Below, piece by piece: positions 7,839-15,338 of a stretch of 20,242 nt of DNA. This stretch comes from Clostridiales bacterium (GTDB lineage: Bacteria > Bacillota > Clostridia > Lachnospirales > Lachnospiraceae), in contig JAJPYU010000132.1 of NCBI GenBank assembly GCA_021204765.1, forward strand, positions 1-20,242. The letters run 5' to 3'. The position numbers were made by a program, and so were the translations under genes. The stretch's first letter is position 1. Every line of letters starts with the position of its first letter. The notes beneath the pieces were generated by a model, which saw only the letters and a list, made by a program, of their open reading frames with translations, was not told where the DNA came from and made no database searches.

Positions 7839-7900
7839 AGGCCTGTCAGGTTTGGGGAAATAATTTCCCTGTTGCAAAAATCCCTGACAAGCCTTTTTTT
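7839..7900. terminator. Bidirectional terminator between dapL and typA
   Basis: AGGCCTGTCAGG (7839-7850) pairs with the segment ending CCTGACAAGCCT at 7894 with one mismatch. An inner GGGAAA/TTTCCC stem sits inside. T7 follows on the plus strand, and an A-rich stretch before the stem gives a T-rich tail on the minus strand. Confidence 0.88.
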
Positions 7901-7912
7901 GAGTTTTTTATA

Positions 7913-9748
7913 TTAATTATTCTTCCTCATGGCTGCCCGCTTCCTCAGGGTCGGATCAAGGATTTTCTTCCTCATCCTCAGGCTTGTGGGCGTGACCTCC
8001 AAAAGCTCATCCGTATCGATGAAGTCCAGGGCCTGCTCCAGGGAGAGGATGCGCGGCGGGGTCAGGGTCAGGGCCTCGTCGGCGGAGGAAGAGCGGGTGT
8101 TGGTCAGATGTTTCTTCTTGCAGACATTGAGCTCAATGTCATCTGTGCGGGAGCATTCGCCCACTATCATGCCGGCGTAGACCTGCTCACCGGGGCCGAT
8201 AAAGAGGGTGCCCCGATCCTGAGCGTAGAAGAGGCCGTAGGTCACGGACTCCCCGGGCTCGTAGGCGATAAGGGAACCCAGCTTTCTGTAAGTGATATCT
8301 CCCTTATAGAGATCATATCCGTCAAAGATCGTATTTAAAATTCCGTTTCCCTTGGTATCCGTAAGGAAATCCCCGCGGTAGCCGATAAGTCCTCTGGAAG
8401 GGATCCTGAAGGTAAGCCTGGTGTAGCCGCCGGTGATACTGCCCATATTCTGCAATTCGCCTTTTCTCTGGGAGAGCTTCTCTATGACTATCCCGGTGAA
8501 CTCGTCGGGCACATCCACATAGGCTATCTCCATGGGTTCGGTGCGCTTTCCGTTCTCATCCTTGTGATAGAGGACCATGGCCTTTGACACTGCGAACTCA
8601 TAGCCCTCCCGGCGCATATTTTCTATAAGCACGGAGAGGTGCAGCTCACCCCGGCCTGAGACCTTGAAGCAGTCCGGGCTGTCAGTCTCCTCCACACGGA
8701 GGGAGACGTCGGTGTTCAGTTCCCTGAAAAGCCTGTCCCTGATGTGGCGGGAGGTGACGAATCTCCCCTCCTGTCCGGCTAAGGGGCTGTCATTCACCAT
8801 GAAATTGATGGCGATGGTGGGCTCGGAGATTTTCTGGAAGGGAATGGCCTCCGGAGCCTCCGGTGCGCAGATGGTATCTCCGATGTGGATGTCGGAGATG
8901 CCGGAGATGGCCACAATGGAGCCGATGTCGGCTTCCTTTACGTCTACCTTATTCAAGCCGTCGTACTCGTAGAGCCTGCTGATGCGGACCTTCTCGCATT
9001 TGTCCGGCTCATGGGCATTTACTATGACTGCGTCCATATTCACCTTTATGCAGCCGTTGTCCACCTTGCCCACGGCGATACGGCCCACGTACTCGTTGTA
9101 GTCGATGGTGCTGACCAGGATCTGGGTATTGGCCTCCGGGTCTCCTGTGGGAGCCGGGATATAGTTGATGATAGTCTCAAAGAGGGGTGTCATGTCCCTG
9201 GGCTCGTCGGCCAGGTCAGCCACAGCATAGCCGTTCTTCGCGGAGGCGAAGACGAAAGGGCAGTCCAGCTGATCATCGGAGGCCTCCATATCCATGAAGA
9301 GCTCCAGGACCTCATCGATGACTTCCTCGGGCCGGGCCTCGGGCCGGTCGATCTTGTTGACGCAGACCACTATGGGTAGATTTAGAGCCAGAGCCTTCAT
9401 CACTACGAATTTCGTCTGGGGCATAACGCCCTCGAAGGCGTCAACCACCAGTATGGCACCGTCCACCATCTTAAGGATGCGCTCCACCTCGCCGCCGAAA
9501 TCGGCGTGGCCGGGAGTGTCCACTATATTTATCTTTATGCCATTGTATGTCACTGCGGTATTTTTGGAGAGGATGGTGATGCCCCGCTCCCGCTCGATGT
9601 CATTGGAGTCCATGACCCGCTCCACGACCTCCTGGTTCTCGCGGAACACGCCTGACTGCCGGAGGAGATCGTCCACAAGAGTGGTCTTTCCGTGATCCAC
9701 GTGAGCAATTATGGCTATGTTGCGGATATCTTCTCTTGTAGTTTTCAT
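7913..9748 (-). CDS. typA: Ribosome-associated translational GTPase TypA/BipA
   Basis: 611 aa, the usual length for TypA. The GTPase domain has G1 AHVDHGKTTL (about 15-24), switch I ERERGITI, G3 DTPGHADFGGEV and G4 NKID. It is followed by the beta-barrel domain II, EF-G-like domains III and V, and the BipA-specific C-terminal domain (RGLIGYRGDFLTDTKGNGI is a signature of TypA). The family binds the ribosome at the EF-G site and supports assembly and stress or low-temperature growth. ATG 9748 is preceded by AAGGAGGTG on the minus strand. It is monocistronic. The promoter region carries a 12-bp palindrome over the expected transcription start. Nothing is missing from the core motifs. Confidence 0.97.
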   Translation of the reverse strand: MKTTREDIRNIAIIAHVDHGKTTLVDDLLRQSGVFRENQEVVERVMDSNDIERERGITILSKNTAVTYNGIKINIVDTPGHADFGGEVERILKMVDGAILVVDAFEGVMPQTKFVVMKALALNLPIVVCVNKIDRPEARPEEVIDEVLELFMDMEASDDQLDCPFVFASAKNGYAVADLADEPRDMTPLFETIINYIPAPTGDPEANTQILVSTIDYNEYVGRIAVGKVDNGCIKVNMDAVIVNAHEPDKCEKVRISRLYEYDGLNKVDVKEADIGSIVAISGISDIHIGDTICAPEAPEAIPFQKISEPTIAINFMVNDSPLAGQEGRFVTSRHIRDRLFRELNTDVSLRVEETDSPDCFKVSGRGELHLSVLIENMRREGYEFAVSKAMVLYHKDENGKRTEPMEIAYVDVPDEFTGIVIEKLSQRKGELQNMGSITGGYTRLTFRIPSRGLIGYRGDFLTDTKGNGILNTIFDGYDLYKGDITYRKLGSLIAYEPGESVTYGLFYAQDRGTLFIGPGEQVYAGMIVGECSRTDDIELNVCKKKHLTNTRSSSADEALTLTPPRILSLEQALDFIDTDELLEVTPTSLRMRKKILDPTLRKRAAMRKNN

Positions 9749-9785
9749 AGGGCACCTCCTTCTTTTTATTTGCGTTTACATGTGA

Positions 9786-9804
9786 ACAGTTAACTGTCAG
9801 TATA
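9786..9804 (-). promoter_or_regulatory. typA extended -10 promoter with an overlapping 12-bp palindrome
   Basis: On the minus strand, TGATATACT gives an extended -10 (TATACT, complement of 9799-9804) with no good -35. The perfect palindrome ACAGTTAACTGT (9786-9797) lies directly downstream, over the predicted start site, an operator-like position. The rest of 9749-10082 holds the divergent cobO promoter and its leader. Confidence 0.45.
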
Positions 9805-9923
9805 TCAATTTTGGCACCAATGGAATAGTATAATCATTAACTGGCTGATTTGCAAGAAATAATTTTTTGCGTTTTTCCTCTAATTTCACTCATCTCCACA
9901 CGTTTTATTGTATATTTTTTACG

Positions 9924-9952
9924 TTGTTTTTCTATTATTACTGTGATATAGT
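9924..9952 (+). promoter_or_regulatory. Promoter for the corrinoid adenosyltransferase gene
   Basis: TTGTTT (9924-9929) and TATAGT (9947-9952) are separated by 17 bp, and TG at 9944-9945 makes an extended -10. The transcript would carry a leader of about 120 nt (9960-10082) with GC-rich patches but no riboswitch that I recognise. Confidence 0.6.
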
Positions 9953-10082
9953 ACCCTCAGTTGCGGGATGTTGGCAAGGCATACCGCATCTTTGTTTATG
10001 AAGAAAATGTTGCTTACGGGACACGCCCGGGAGGAGATGACCCAAACATCATCATAATATTGCAGTCTCTGGGAGGAGAATA

Positions 10083-10562
10083 ATGAGCAAAGTACAGGTA
10101 TATTACGGAAATGGCAGGGGCAAGACTTCGGCGGCACTGGGATGCGCCATAAATGAGGCCTGCCGCGGCGGTTCAATTATAATAATAGAATTCCTGAAGA
10201 AAAAAGACGGGGATGCGGCGGATTATCTGTCCCGCCTTGAGCCGGAGATCAGGATATTCCGCTTCCAGAGATCGGGACAGGACTTTGGTGACCTGTCAGA
10301 GGAGGAGCAGGCTGAGGAGAGCCGAAATATGTTAAACGGCCTGGGTTTCGCAAAAAAGGTCATTCTGACAGGAGAATGTTCGAAGCTGGTATTGGACGAG
10401 ATACTGGGGCTGGCTGACCGGGGGATAGTCTCAGAGGAGGATATCATTTCTCTCTTGAAGCTGCGGAATGATGATATGGATGTGATACTCACCGGACGTG
10501 TACTGGGAGATAAGATCCGGGAGTATGCGGACGAGGTCTTCCACATAGAGAGCCAGAAATGA
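10083..10562 (+). CDS. CobO/CobA-type ATP:cob(I)alamin adenosyltransferase family protein
   Basis: A 159-aa P-loop protein. The Walker A motif GNGRGKTS (residues 9-16) sits at the very N-terminus and is followed by AALG, as in CobO/BtuR enzymes. LVLDEI (about 102-107) matches the family Walker-B-like VLDEI, and VILTGR (near 136-141) matches the conserved LTGR segment. These enzymes transfer the 5'-deoxyadenosyl group of ATP to reduced corrinoids. The protein is somewhat shorter than typical members (about 170-200 aa), and its C-terminal tail (REYADEVFHIESQK) differs from the usual ELADLVTEM... form. ATG 10083 follows GGGAGGAG. No other B12 gene is nearby, so a salvage role or a related nucleotide-binding function is possible; family membership is firmer than the exact reaction. 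Confidence 0.85.
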   Translation: MSKVQVYYGNGRGKTSAALGCAINEACRGGSIIIIEFLKKKDGDAADYLSRLEPEIRIFRFQRSGQDFGDLSEEEQAEESRNMLNGLGFAKKVILTGECSKLVLDEILGLADRGIVSEEDIISLLKLRNDDMDVILTGRVLGDKIREYADEVFHIESQK

Positions 10563-10665
10563 TCATTAACTGTCCAGGCAGGTTTTGACATAATTTTCTT
10601 TTTCTCACCGCATCGGCAGCGGGGTGCCTGGCGCGGGAATGAAAAGTAAAGTTGGAACTCTCAGG

Positions 10666-10694
10666 TTGACACTTCTTTATTCTGATGGTACAAT
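10666..10694 (+). promoter_or_regulatory. dapA promoter, near consensus
   Basis: TTGACA (10666-10671) and TACAAT (10689-10694) are separated by 17 bp. It is among the strongest promoters visible in the window. The start codon is about 65 bp downstream, leaving a short structured leader. Confidence 0.88.
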
Positions 10695-10716
10695 TTTCAT
10701 AACTGCGAAAGAGATG

Positions 10717-10749
10717 AGGAGCCGACATTTTTCCAGTTGGTTCCTTTTT
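10717..10749 (+). promoter_or_regulatory. Terminator-like hairpin in the dapA leader (possible attenuator)
   Basis: AGGAGCCGAC (10717-10726) pairs with GTTGGTTCCT (10736-10745) over 10 bp with two G-U pairs, followed by a five-T run ending at 10749. It sits between promoter and ribosome binding site. TCCTT at 10742-10746 could alternatively pair with AAGGA of the ribosome binding site, so the two structures exclude each other. Confidence 0.45.
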
Positions 10750-10764
10750 GCAAGGAGGAATAAA

Positions 10765-11652
10765 ATGCCTATATTCAAGGGAGCAGGCGTTGCCATCGTG
10801 ACGCCCATGAAGGATAATTACGAGGTAGATTACGAGGCTCTGGAGCGCAATATCGATTACCAGATCCATAACGGTACCGACTGCATTATAATCGCCGGCA
10901 CTACAGGTGAGAGCGCTACGCTGACGGAGCAGGAACATGTGGAGGTCATCACCGCCGCTGTGAAGTTTGTCAGGCACCGGATCCCGGTCATCGCAGGTAC
11001 AGGCAGCAACTGCACCCGCACAGCTATCCAGCTCTCCTGTGCCGCCGAGGAAGTCGGAGTGGACGGTGTGCTGGTAGTCACCCCTTATTACAATAAGGCG
11101 ACCCAGAAAGGCCTCATAGAACACTACACTGCCGTGGCCAATGCGGTTAAGAAGACCCCTCTGGTCATTTACAATGTGCCTTCCCGCACCGGCTGCAATA
11201 TCCTGCCGGCCACGGTGGCCCAGTTGGTGAGGAATGTTCCGAATATTGTCGGTATAAAAGATGCCGGCGGGAATATGGAGGCTTCCGCAGAGATGATGCA
11301 CCTGACAGACGGGAAGCTGGAGCTCTATTCCGGAGAGGACGGCCAGGTGCTGCCCCTTTTGTCAATCGGGGGGATCGGAGTCATTTCCGTGCTGTCGAAT
11401 GTGGCTCCCCGTCAGACCCACGACATGGTCATGGAGTATCTGGAGGGCGACCGGAAGAAAGCCATGCAGATCCAGCTGGATGCCATCCCTCTGGTGAAAG
11501 CTCTTTTCTCCGAGGTCAATCCCATCCCGGTAAAGGCCGCTATGAAGATGATGGGCATGCAGGCCGGGCCCTTAAGGCCGCCTCTGTACGAGATGGAGCC
11601 TGCGCTGCAGGAAGTGCTGAGGAGAGAGATGAAAGCCTTTGGCCTGCTGTAA
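10765..11652 (+). CDS. dapA: 4-hydroxy-tetrahydrodipicolinate synthase
   Basis: 296 aa from ATG 10765, which follows CAAGGAGG. An in-frame GTG at 10624 is upstream of the promoter and adds residues not found in the family, so it is rejected. It is a (beta/alpha)8 class I aldolase that condenses pyruvate and aspartate semialdehyde, the first committed step to diaminopimelate and lysine. GTTGES (residues about 44-49) is the substrate phosphate/carboxylate loop. VTPYYNK holds the catalytic Tyr, and VGIKDAGG carries the Schiff-base Lys165. FKGAGVAIVTPM is the normal N-terminus. The length is standard. Feedback control by lysine is typical of some family members and cannot be judged here. A good terminator follows the gene, so dapB has at least partly separate expression. 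Confidence 0.97.
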   Translation: MPIFKGAGVAIVTPMKDNYEVDYEALERNIDYQIHNGTDCIIIAGTTGESATLTEQEHVEVITAAVKFVRHRIPVIAGTGSNCTRTAIQLSCAAEEVGVDGVLVVTPYYNKATQKGLIEHYTAVANAVKKTPLVIYNVPSRTGCNILPATVAQLVRNVPNIVGIKDAGGNMEASAEMMHLTDGKLELYSGEDGQVLPLLSIGGIGVISVLSNVAPRQTHDMVMEYLEGDRKKAMQIQLDAIPLVKALFSEVNPIPVKAAMKMMGMQAGPLRPPLYEMEPALQEVLRREMKAFGLL

Positions 11653-11677
11653 ATGCGCATGAAAATAATATGATCTC

Positions 11678-11705
11678 ACCCCCGCGAACTGCGGGGGTAT
11701 ATTTT
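11678..11705 (+). terminator. Terminator after dapA
   Basis: ACCCCCGC (11678-11685) pairs perfectly with GCGGGGGT (11691-11698) around a 5-nt loop, followed by ATATTTT. The stem is strong and the U-tract short. Confidence 0.82.
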
Positions 11706-11718
11706 CCCCGGTAATCAA

Positions 11719-11892
11719 TATAATGATGATACCAGGGGCTGCTGAGTGCCGGTGGCACTCGTGTTTGCAGCCGACCGGAGCGGCAGCGGAGGCCAAATAG
11801 ACCCGGAATGGATGCTTGCATCCAATTACGGATTGATTACGTAAATGCCGGGACGGACATCGGTAATATAGAAAGAACGGAGTGTGATCATC
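11719..11892 (+). other. Structured leader region before dapB
   Basis: A perfect TATAAT (11719-11724) lacks a matching -35, so promoter status is weak. Downstream, GGCTGC (11737-11742) pairs with GCAGCC (11767-11772), enclosing a perfect GAGTGCC/GGCACTC stem (11744-11750, 11754-11760). A second hairpin GGATGC/GCATCC lies at 11810-11823. I do not recognise a lysine riboswitch or a T-box here. Confidence 0.4.
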
Positions 11893-12651
11893 ATGATAAA
11901 AGCAATTTTAAACGGATGCAACGGACAGATGGGACGGGTCATCAGCGACCTGGCAGCAACGGATGAGAGTATAGAGATCGTCGCCGGAGTGGATATCGAT
12001 ACAGCGCAGCATTATGACTATCCCGTTTATGGAAATATAGCCGACTGCGATGTCCCGGCGGATGTCATCATCGACTTCTCCCACGTCAGCTGTATAGATG
12101 CCCTGATGGACTACAGCGTGGAAAGGCAGATCCCTGTCATCGTCTGCACCACCGGCCTCTCTGAGACCCAGGAGGAAAAAGTCCGCGCGGCCTCCGGGCA
12201 GGTGGCAGTACTTAAATCTGCCAACATGTCTTTAGGCATTAACACACTTATGGAGATACTTAAGCCGGCGGCCAAAGCCCTGGCGGCGGCAGGCTTCGAC
12301 GTGGAGATTGTGGAAAAGCACCACAACAGGAAGCTTGACGCCCCCTCCGGCACAGCCATCGCCCTGGCCGATTCTGTAAATGAGGCCATGGATGGTGCCT
12401 ACAGCTACACCCTTGACCGTTCCGACCGCCGTCAGAAGAGAGATCCGAGGGAGATAGGCATCCAGTCCGTCCGCGGCGGCAGCATCGTCGGCGAGCACGA
12501 AGTCATGTTCTGCGGCATGGACGAGGTCGTGACCTTAAAACACACGGCTTACTCCCGCTCCATTTTTGCCAATGGGGCTATTGAGGCCGCCAGGTACCTT
12601 GCAGGCAAGCCGGCGGGATATTATACAATGGCAGACGTCGTCAAAGCCTGA
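11893..12651 (+). CDS. dapB: 4-hydroxy-tetrahydrodipicolinate reductase
   Basis: 252 aa from ATG 11893. A GTG at 11884 is also in frame but lies only 1 nt from the GGAG ribosome binding site, whereas ATG 11893 has normal spacing and gives the family N-terminus MIKAILNGCNGQMG. It reduces the DapA product to tetrahydrodipicolinate, the DapL substrate, using NAD(P)H. The nucleotide-binding loop is GCNGQMGR (residues 8-15). The DapB signature EKHHNRKLDAPSGTA contains the catalytic His pair (H143, H144) and the Lys of the active site. The C-terminal GANGAIEAA-like FANGAIEAARYL is also present. It lies 240 bp after dapA and 87 bp before fbp. Confidence 0.97.
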   Translation: MIKAILNGCNGQMGRVISDLAATDESIEIVAGVDIDTAQHYDYPVYGNIADCDVPADVIIDFSHVSCIDALMDYSVERQIPVIVCTTGLSETQEEKVRAASGQVAVLKSANMSLGINTLMEILKPAAKALAAAGFDVEIVEKHHNRKLDAPSGTAIALADSVNEAMDGAYSYTLDRSDRRQKRDPREIGIQSVRGGSIVGEHEVMFCGMDEVVTLKHTAYSRSIFANGAIEAARYLAGKPAGYYTMADVVKA

Positions 12652-12738
12652 GCTCCGGCTACAGAACCGGGTGGCACCCGGCAAAGCTGTCAGCGGATTA
12701 AATGCACCTCGCGGAAGTACATATAAGGAGAAGATATT
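12652..12738 (+). other. dapB-fbp spacer with a GC-rich hairpin
   Basis: CCGGG (12667-12671) pairs with CCCGG (12677-12681) around TGGCA. No U-tract follows and no promoter is evident, so dapB and fbp may be cotranscribed, with this hairpin between them. Confidence 0.4.
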
Positions 12739-14703
12739 GTGAAGAATGCCGACGTAAAATACCTGAAAGTCCTTGCGGGCGAATATCCGAATATCCCTGC
12801 CACTGCCAAGGAGATTGTCAATCTTCGTGCTACCTTAAGCCTCCCCAAGGGCACGGAACACTTTATCACCGACGTCCACGGAGAGTACGGCCAGTTCAGG
12901 GATGTCATGTCCAATGGCTCCGGGGCTATCCAGAGAAAGATTAACGAAGAGTTCGGCAATTCCCTCTCCATCCCCGAGAAGCGCACACTCTCAATGCTCA
13001 TCTACTATCCGGAGGTGAAGATGAAGCAGATAAAAGGCCGGATGGCCGACGATGAGGAGCTTACGGACTGGTACCGTGTCACCATCCTGCGCCTTATCCG
13101 TGTCTGCCAGAACGCTTCCTCCAAATATACCCGGGAGAAGATACATAATTCCCTGCCGAAGGATTTCGACGTGGTCATAGAAGAGCTAATGACCGGCCGT
13201 CCTGAGGTGGTAAACCAGGAGGACTATTACAACGAGATCATCTCTGCGGTCATTGACACCGGCCGTGCACCGGAGCTCATTGTGGACTTCTGTTATTTAA
13301 TAAGAAGATTTACCGTGGACCATCTCCATGTGGTCGGCGACATTTTCGACAGGGGATCCTATCCCCACCTTATCATGGATGATCTCATGGCACACCATTC
13401 GGTGGATATCCAGTGGGGGAACCACGACATACTCTGGATGGGTGCGGCGGCCGGCTCCGAGGCCTGCATGTGCAATATGCTCCGCAATTCCGCCCGTTAT
13501 GGGAATCTCTCCATCGTGGAGGACGCCTACGGCATAAACATGGTGCCACTGATGCGCCTGGCTATGGAGTGCTACAAGGGACAGGTCAGCAAGAGCTTTG
13601 ACATCCACATTTCAGATGACGAGTATGACACAAGCTTCATAGAGGTGGATGCGAAGATGCACAAGGCCATCTCGATCATCCAGTTCAAGCTGGAGGGACA
13701 GCTTATAATGGAGCATCCTGAGTGGGATATGGACGATCGCCTGCTGCTGGATAAGATTGATTACGAAAAGGGGACCATCACCATTGACGGTGAGACCTAT
13801 CCCTTAAATGATACCTATTTCCCCACCATCGATCCGGAGCACCCCTACGAGCTTACCGAGGGGGAGAGGGACGTGGTGACGCGGCTTAAAAACAGCTTCC
13901 AGCAGAGCGAACGGCTCCAGAAGCATATCCGCTTTCTCTATTCCAAGGGAAGCCTCTATAAGGTCTATAATGGAAATCTCCTCTATCACGGATGCGTGCC
14001 CTTAAATGAGGACGGCAGCTTCCGCGAGGTGGAGATCTATGGCGGGAAATACAGTGGCAAAGCGCTCTACGATGTCCTGGAGCATTACGCCAGGACAGGC
14101 TATTACGCCCTTGACCCGGTGGAGAAGAAAAAGGGTGAGGACATCCTCTGGTTTATCTGGCAGAATAAGAATTCACCGGTATTCGGCAAGGAGAAGATGG
14201 CCACTTTCGAGCGGTATTTTATCGACGATAAGAAGCCCCACGAGGAACCGAAGAATGCTTACTACCGCCTCTATGAGAATGAGGAGATAGTGGACAGGAT
14301 CCTGGTGGAATTCGGCCTGGATCCGAAGGAGGGCCATATCATAAACGGCCACGTCCCCGTGATAGTAAAGAAAGGCGAGTCCCCGATAAAGTGCGGCGGC
14401 AAGCTCCTGGTCATCGACGGCGGATTCTCCAAGGCTTACCAGCCCAAGACGGGCATAGCAGGATACACTCTCATTTACAATTCCTACGGACTCATACTGG
14501 CCCAGCACGAGCCTTTCCTATCCTTAGAGGAGACGGTGCTTTCCGAGACCTGCATGCACTCCCACATAGTAATGGACCAGAACGCGGTGAAGAGAAAGAC
14601 CGTGGCTGACACTGACGCCGGGAAAGCCATACGGGATAAGATAGACGAGCTGGAGGAGCTTTTGTCTGCTTACCGCAGCGGCCTGCTGGTGGAGTGTGAC
14701 TAG
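12739..14703 (+). CDS. fbp: Fructose-1,6-bisphosphatase, class III (Firmicutes type)
   Basis: 654 aa from GTG 12739, which follows ATAAGGAG. It hydrolyses fructose-1,6-bisphosphate to fructose-6-phosphate in gluconeogenesis. The metallophosphatase core is plain: DVHGEYG (residues about 45-51), GDIFDRGSYPH (about 200-210) and the GNHDILWMGAAAGSEA segment (about 228). The large size, roughly twice that of class I/II enzymes, is typical of the Bacillus/Clostridium class III family. The C-terminal region contains the second His cluster (GHVPV, then GGFSKAYQ). No internal stop or frameshift is seen. It sits close behind dapB, an arrangement without an obvious metabolic link. Confidence 0.96.
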   Translation: MKNADVKYLKVLAGEYPNIPATAKEIVNLRATLSLPKGTEHFITDVHGEYGQFRDVMSNGSGAIQRKINEEFGNSLSIPEKRTLSMLIYYPEVKMKQIKGRMADDEELTDWYRVTILRLIRVCQNASSKYTREKIHNSLPKDFDVVIEELMTGRPEVVNQEDYYNEIISAVIDTGRAPELIVDFCYLIRRFTVDHLHVVGDIFDRGSYPHLIMDDLMAHHSVDIQWGNHDILWMGAAAGSEACMCNMLRNSARYGNLSIVEDAYGINMVPLMRLAMECYKGQVSKSFDIHISDDEYDTSFIEVDAKMHKAISIIQFKLEGQLIMEHPEWDMDDRLLLDKIDYEKGTITIDGETYPLNDTYFPTIDPEHPYELTEGERDVVTRLKNSFQQSERLQKHIRFLYSKGSLYKVYNGNLLYHGCVPLNEDGSFREVEIYGGKYSGKALYDVLEHYARTGYYALDPVEKKKGEDILWFIWQNKNSPVFGKEKMATFERYFIDDKKPHEEPKNAYYRLYENEEIVDRILVEFGLDPKEGHIINGHVPVIVKKGESPIKCGGKLLVIDGGFSKAYQPKTGIAGYTLIYNSYGLILAQHEPFLSLEETVLSETCMHSHIVMDQNAVKRKTVADTDAGKAIRDKIDELEELLSAYRSGLLVECD

Positions 14704-14783
14704 GCAGGATATTTCCTGCGAACAATTCCTGCAGTAATCAGTATTTTTCAAAACCCTGGCGGTTCGGGGCGGGCGTCTTGCCT

Positions 14784-15032
14784 TCATATGTCAAAATACA
14801 TCAGATGCGGTGACCGGGGGTACTTTCTCGGAGCCTCCCGGATCCCTGCGCTGACCTGCGCCTCCTGTTCAGTGGGAAACAGGCGGCTGCGCCTGAGCTT
14901 TGTGGCCGCCCATCCAATATTTCCGGGGAATCTTATCGTATAGAACTCCCCATCGATGTCAATGATCTCAGCCTCAGTGACAATATGCTTTGACCGCACA
15001 AACCAGACCTTATCATTCAACCGGTATGCCAT
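14784..15032 (-). CDS. Small conserved-looking protein of unknown function (82 aa)
   Basis: 82 aa on the minus strand, ATG 15032 preceded by AAAGGAGA. The first 55 residues form a beta-rich, KOW/SH3-like pattern: DKVWFVRSKHIVTEAEI, then FYTIRF, then LRRSRLFPTEQEA. Small proteins of this type (a strand with a V-W-F/V core followed by FYTIRF and RESRLF) occur in Clostridia as uncharacterised proteins; that statement is from memory. The last 25 residues are basic and Pro-rich and look disordered. It has its own strong promoter at 15111-15139 and is convergent with fbp. No terminator is clear between them. It could bind RNA or protein, but nothing proves it. Confidence 0.8.
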   Translation of the reverse strand: MAYRLNDKVWFVRSKHIVTEAEIIDIDGEFYTIRFPGNIGWAATKLRRSRLFPTEQEAQVSAGIREAPRKYPRSPHLMYFDI

Positions 15033-15110
15033 AGGAAATCTCCTTTACGAAAATTTCCCCTCACATGATCATCTGGCAGCTCTCCAAACGCAGTGGGAGA
15101 GTGGAATCCC

Positions 15111-15139
15111 ATTATAACGCCGCAACCGCTTTTTGTAAA
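15111..15139 (-). promoter_or_regulatory. Promoter for the 82-aa protein gene
   Basis: On the minus strand, TTTACA (complement of 15134-15139) and a perfect TATAAT (complement of 15111-15116) are separated by 17 bp. The leader is about 70 nt. Confidence 0.8.
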
Positions 15140-15211
15140 CAGGAAATCGAACATTTGTTCTTAAATTTTATGCCTCAGAACCTGGCTCCCGGGGTGGATG
15201 TCTGTGGGATT

Positions 15212-15268
15212 GATGAGGGTATTGGCTGCTTTTTATTATTTTTCTGGTGAACTGTACGTTGTAATATG
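15212..15268 (+). repeat. Copy 1 of a terminator/promoter-like module repeated at 20053
   Basis: This 57-bp stretch matches 20053-20110 at roughly three quarters of positions with one 1-nt gap. GATGAGG, the GCTTTTT run, ATTTTTCTGGTGAA and a final ATG are shared. Here the left arm that makes the second copy a terminator is missing. It lies directly before the metallo-hydrolase gene, so it probably includes that gene's promoter. TTTTTC and TAATAT are 17 bp apart in it. Apart from this copy and the minus promoter, I see nothing else in 15033-15338. Confidence 0.7.
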
Positions 15269-15338
15269 TTATTATTGCATTGGCAGGTTAAATACGATGA
15301 GGAGGAAGTTTTAAATAATTTTTAGGAGGGATATTGAT

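Noticed and set aside
7929..9695. Several plus-strand open frames across typA
   Set aside because: They are antisense shadows of a full-length, motif-complete TypA on the minus strand.
9811..9834. TTGGCA and TATAAT on the plus strand as a second cobO promoter
   Set aside because: The spacing is only 12 bp, too short for sigma-A. The TTGTTT-17-TATAGT pair at 9924 is better placed.
10624..10764. Upstream GTG start for dapA
   Set aside because: It lies before the TTGACA/TACAAT promoter and would add 47 residues not found in DapA. ATG 10765 has a perfect ribosome binding site.
11706..11892. Lysine riboswitch before dapB
   Set aside because: The region is structured, but the conserved lysine-aptamer sequence blocks are not recognisable.
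12664..12683. GGGTGGCACC resembles the T-box antiterminator core
   Set aside because: The only spacer available is 87 nt, with no specifier stem and no terminator. The sequence is explained by a simple symmetric hairpin.
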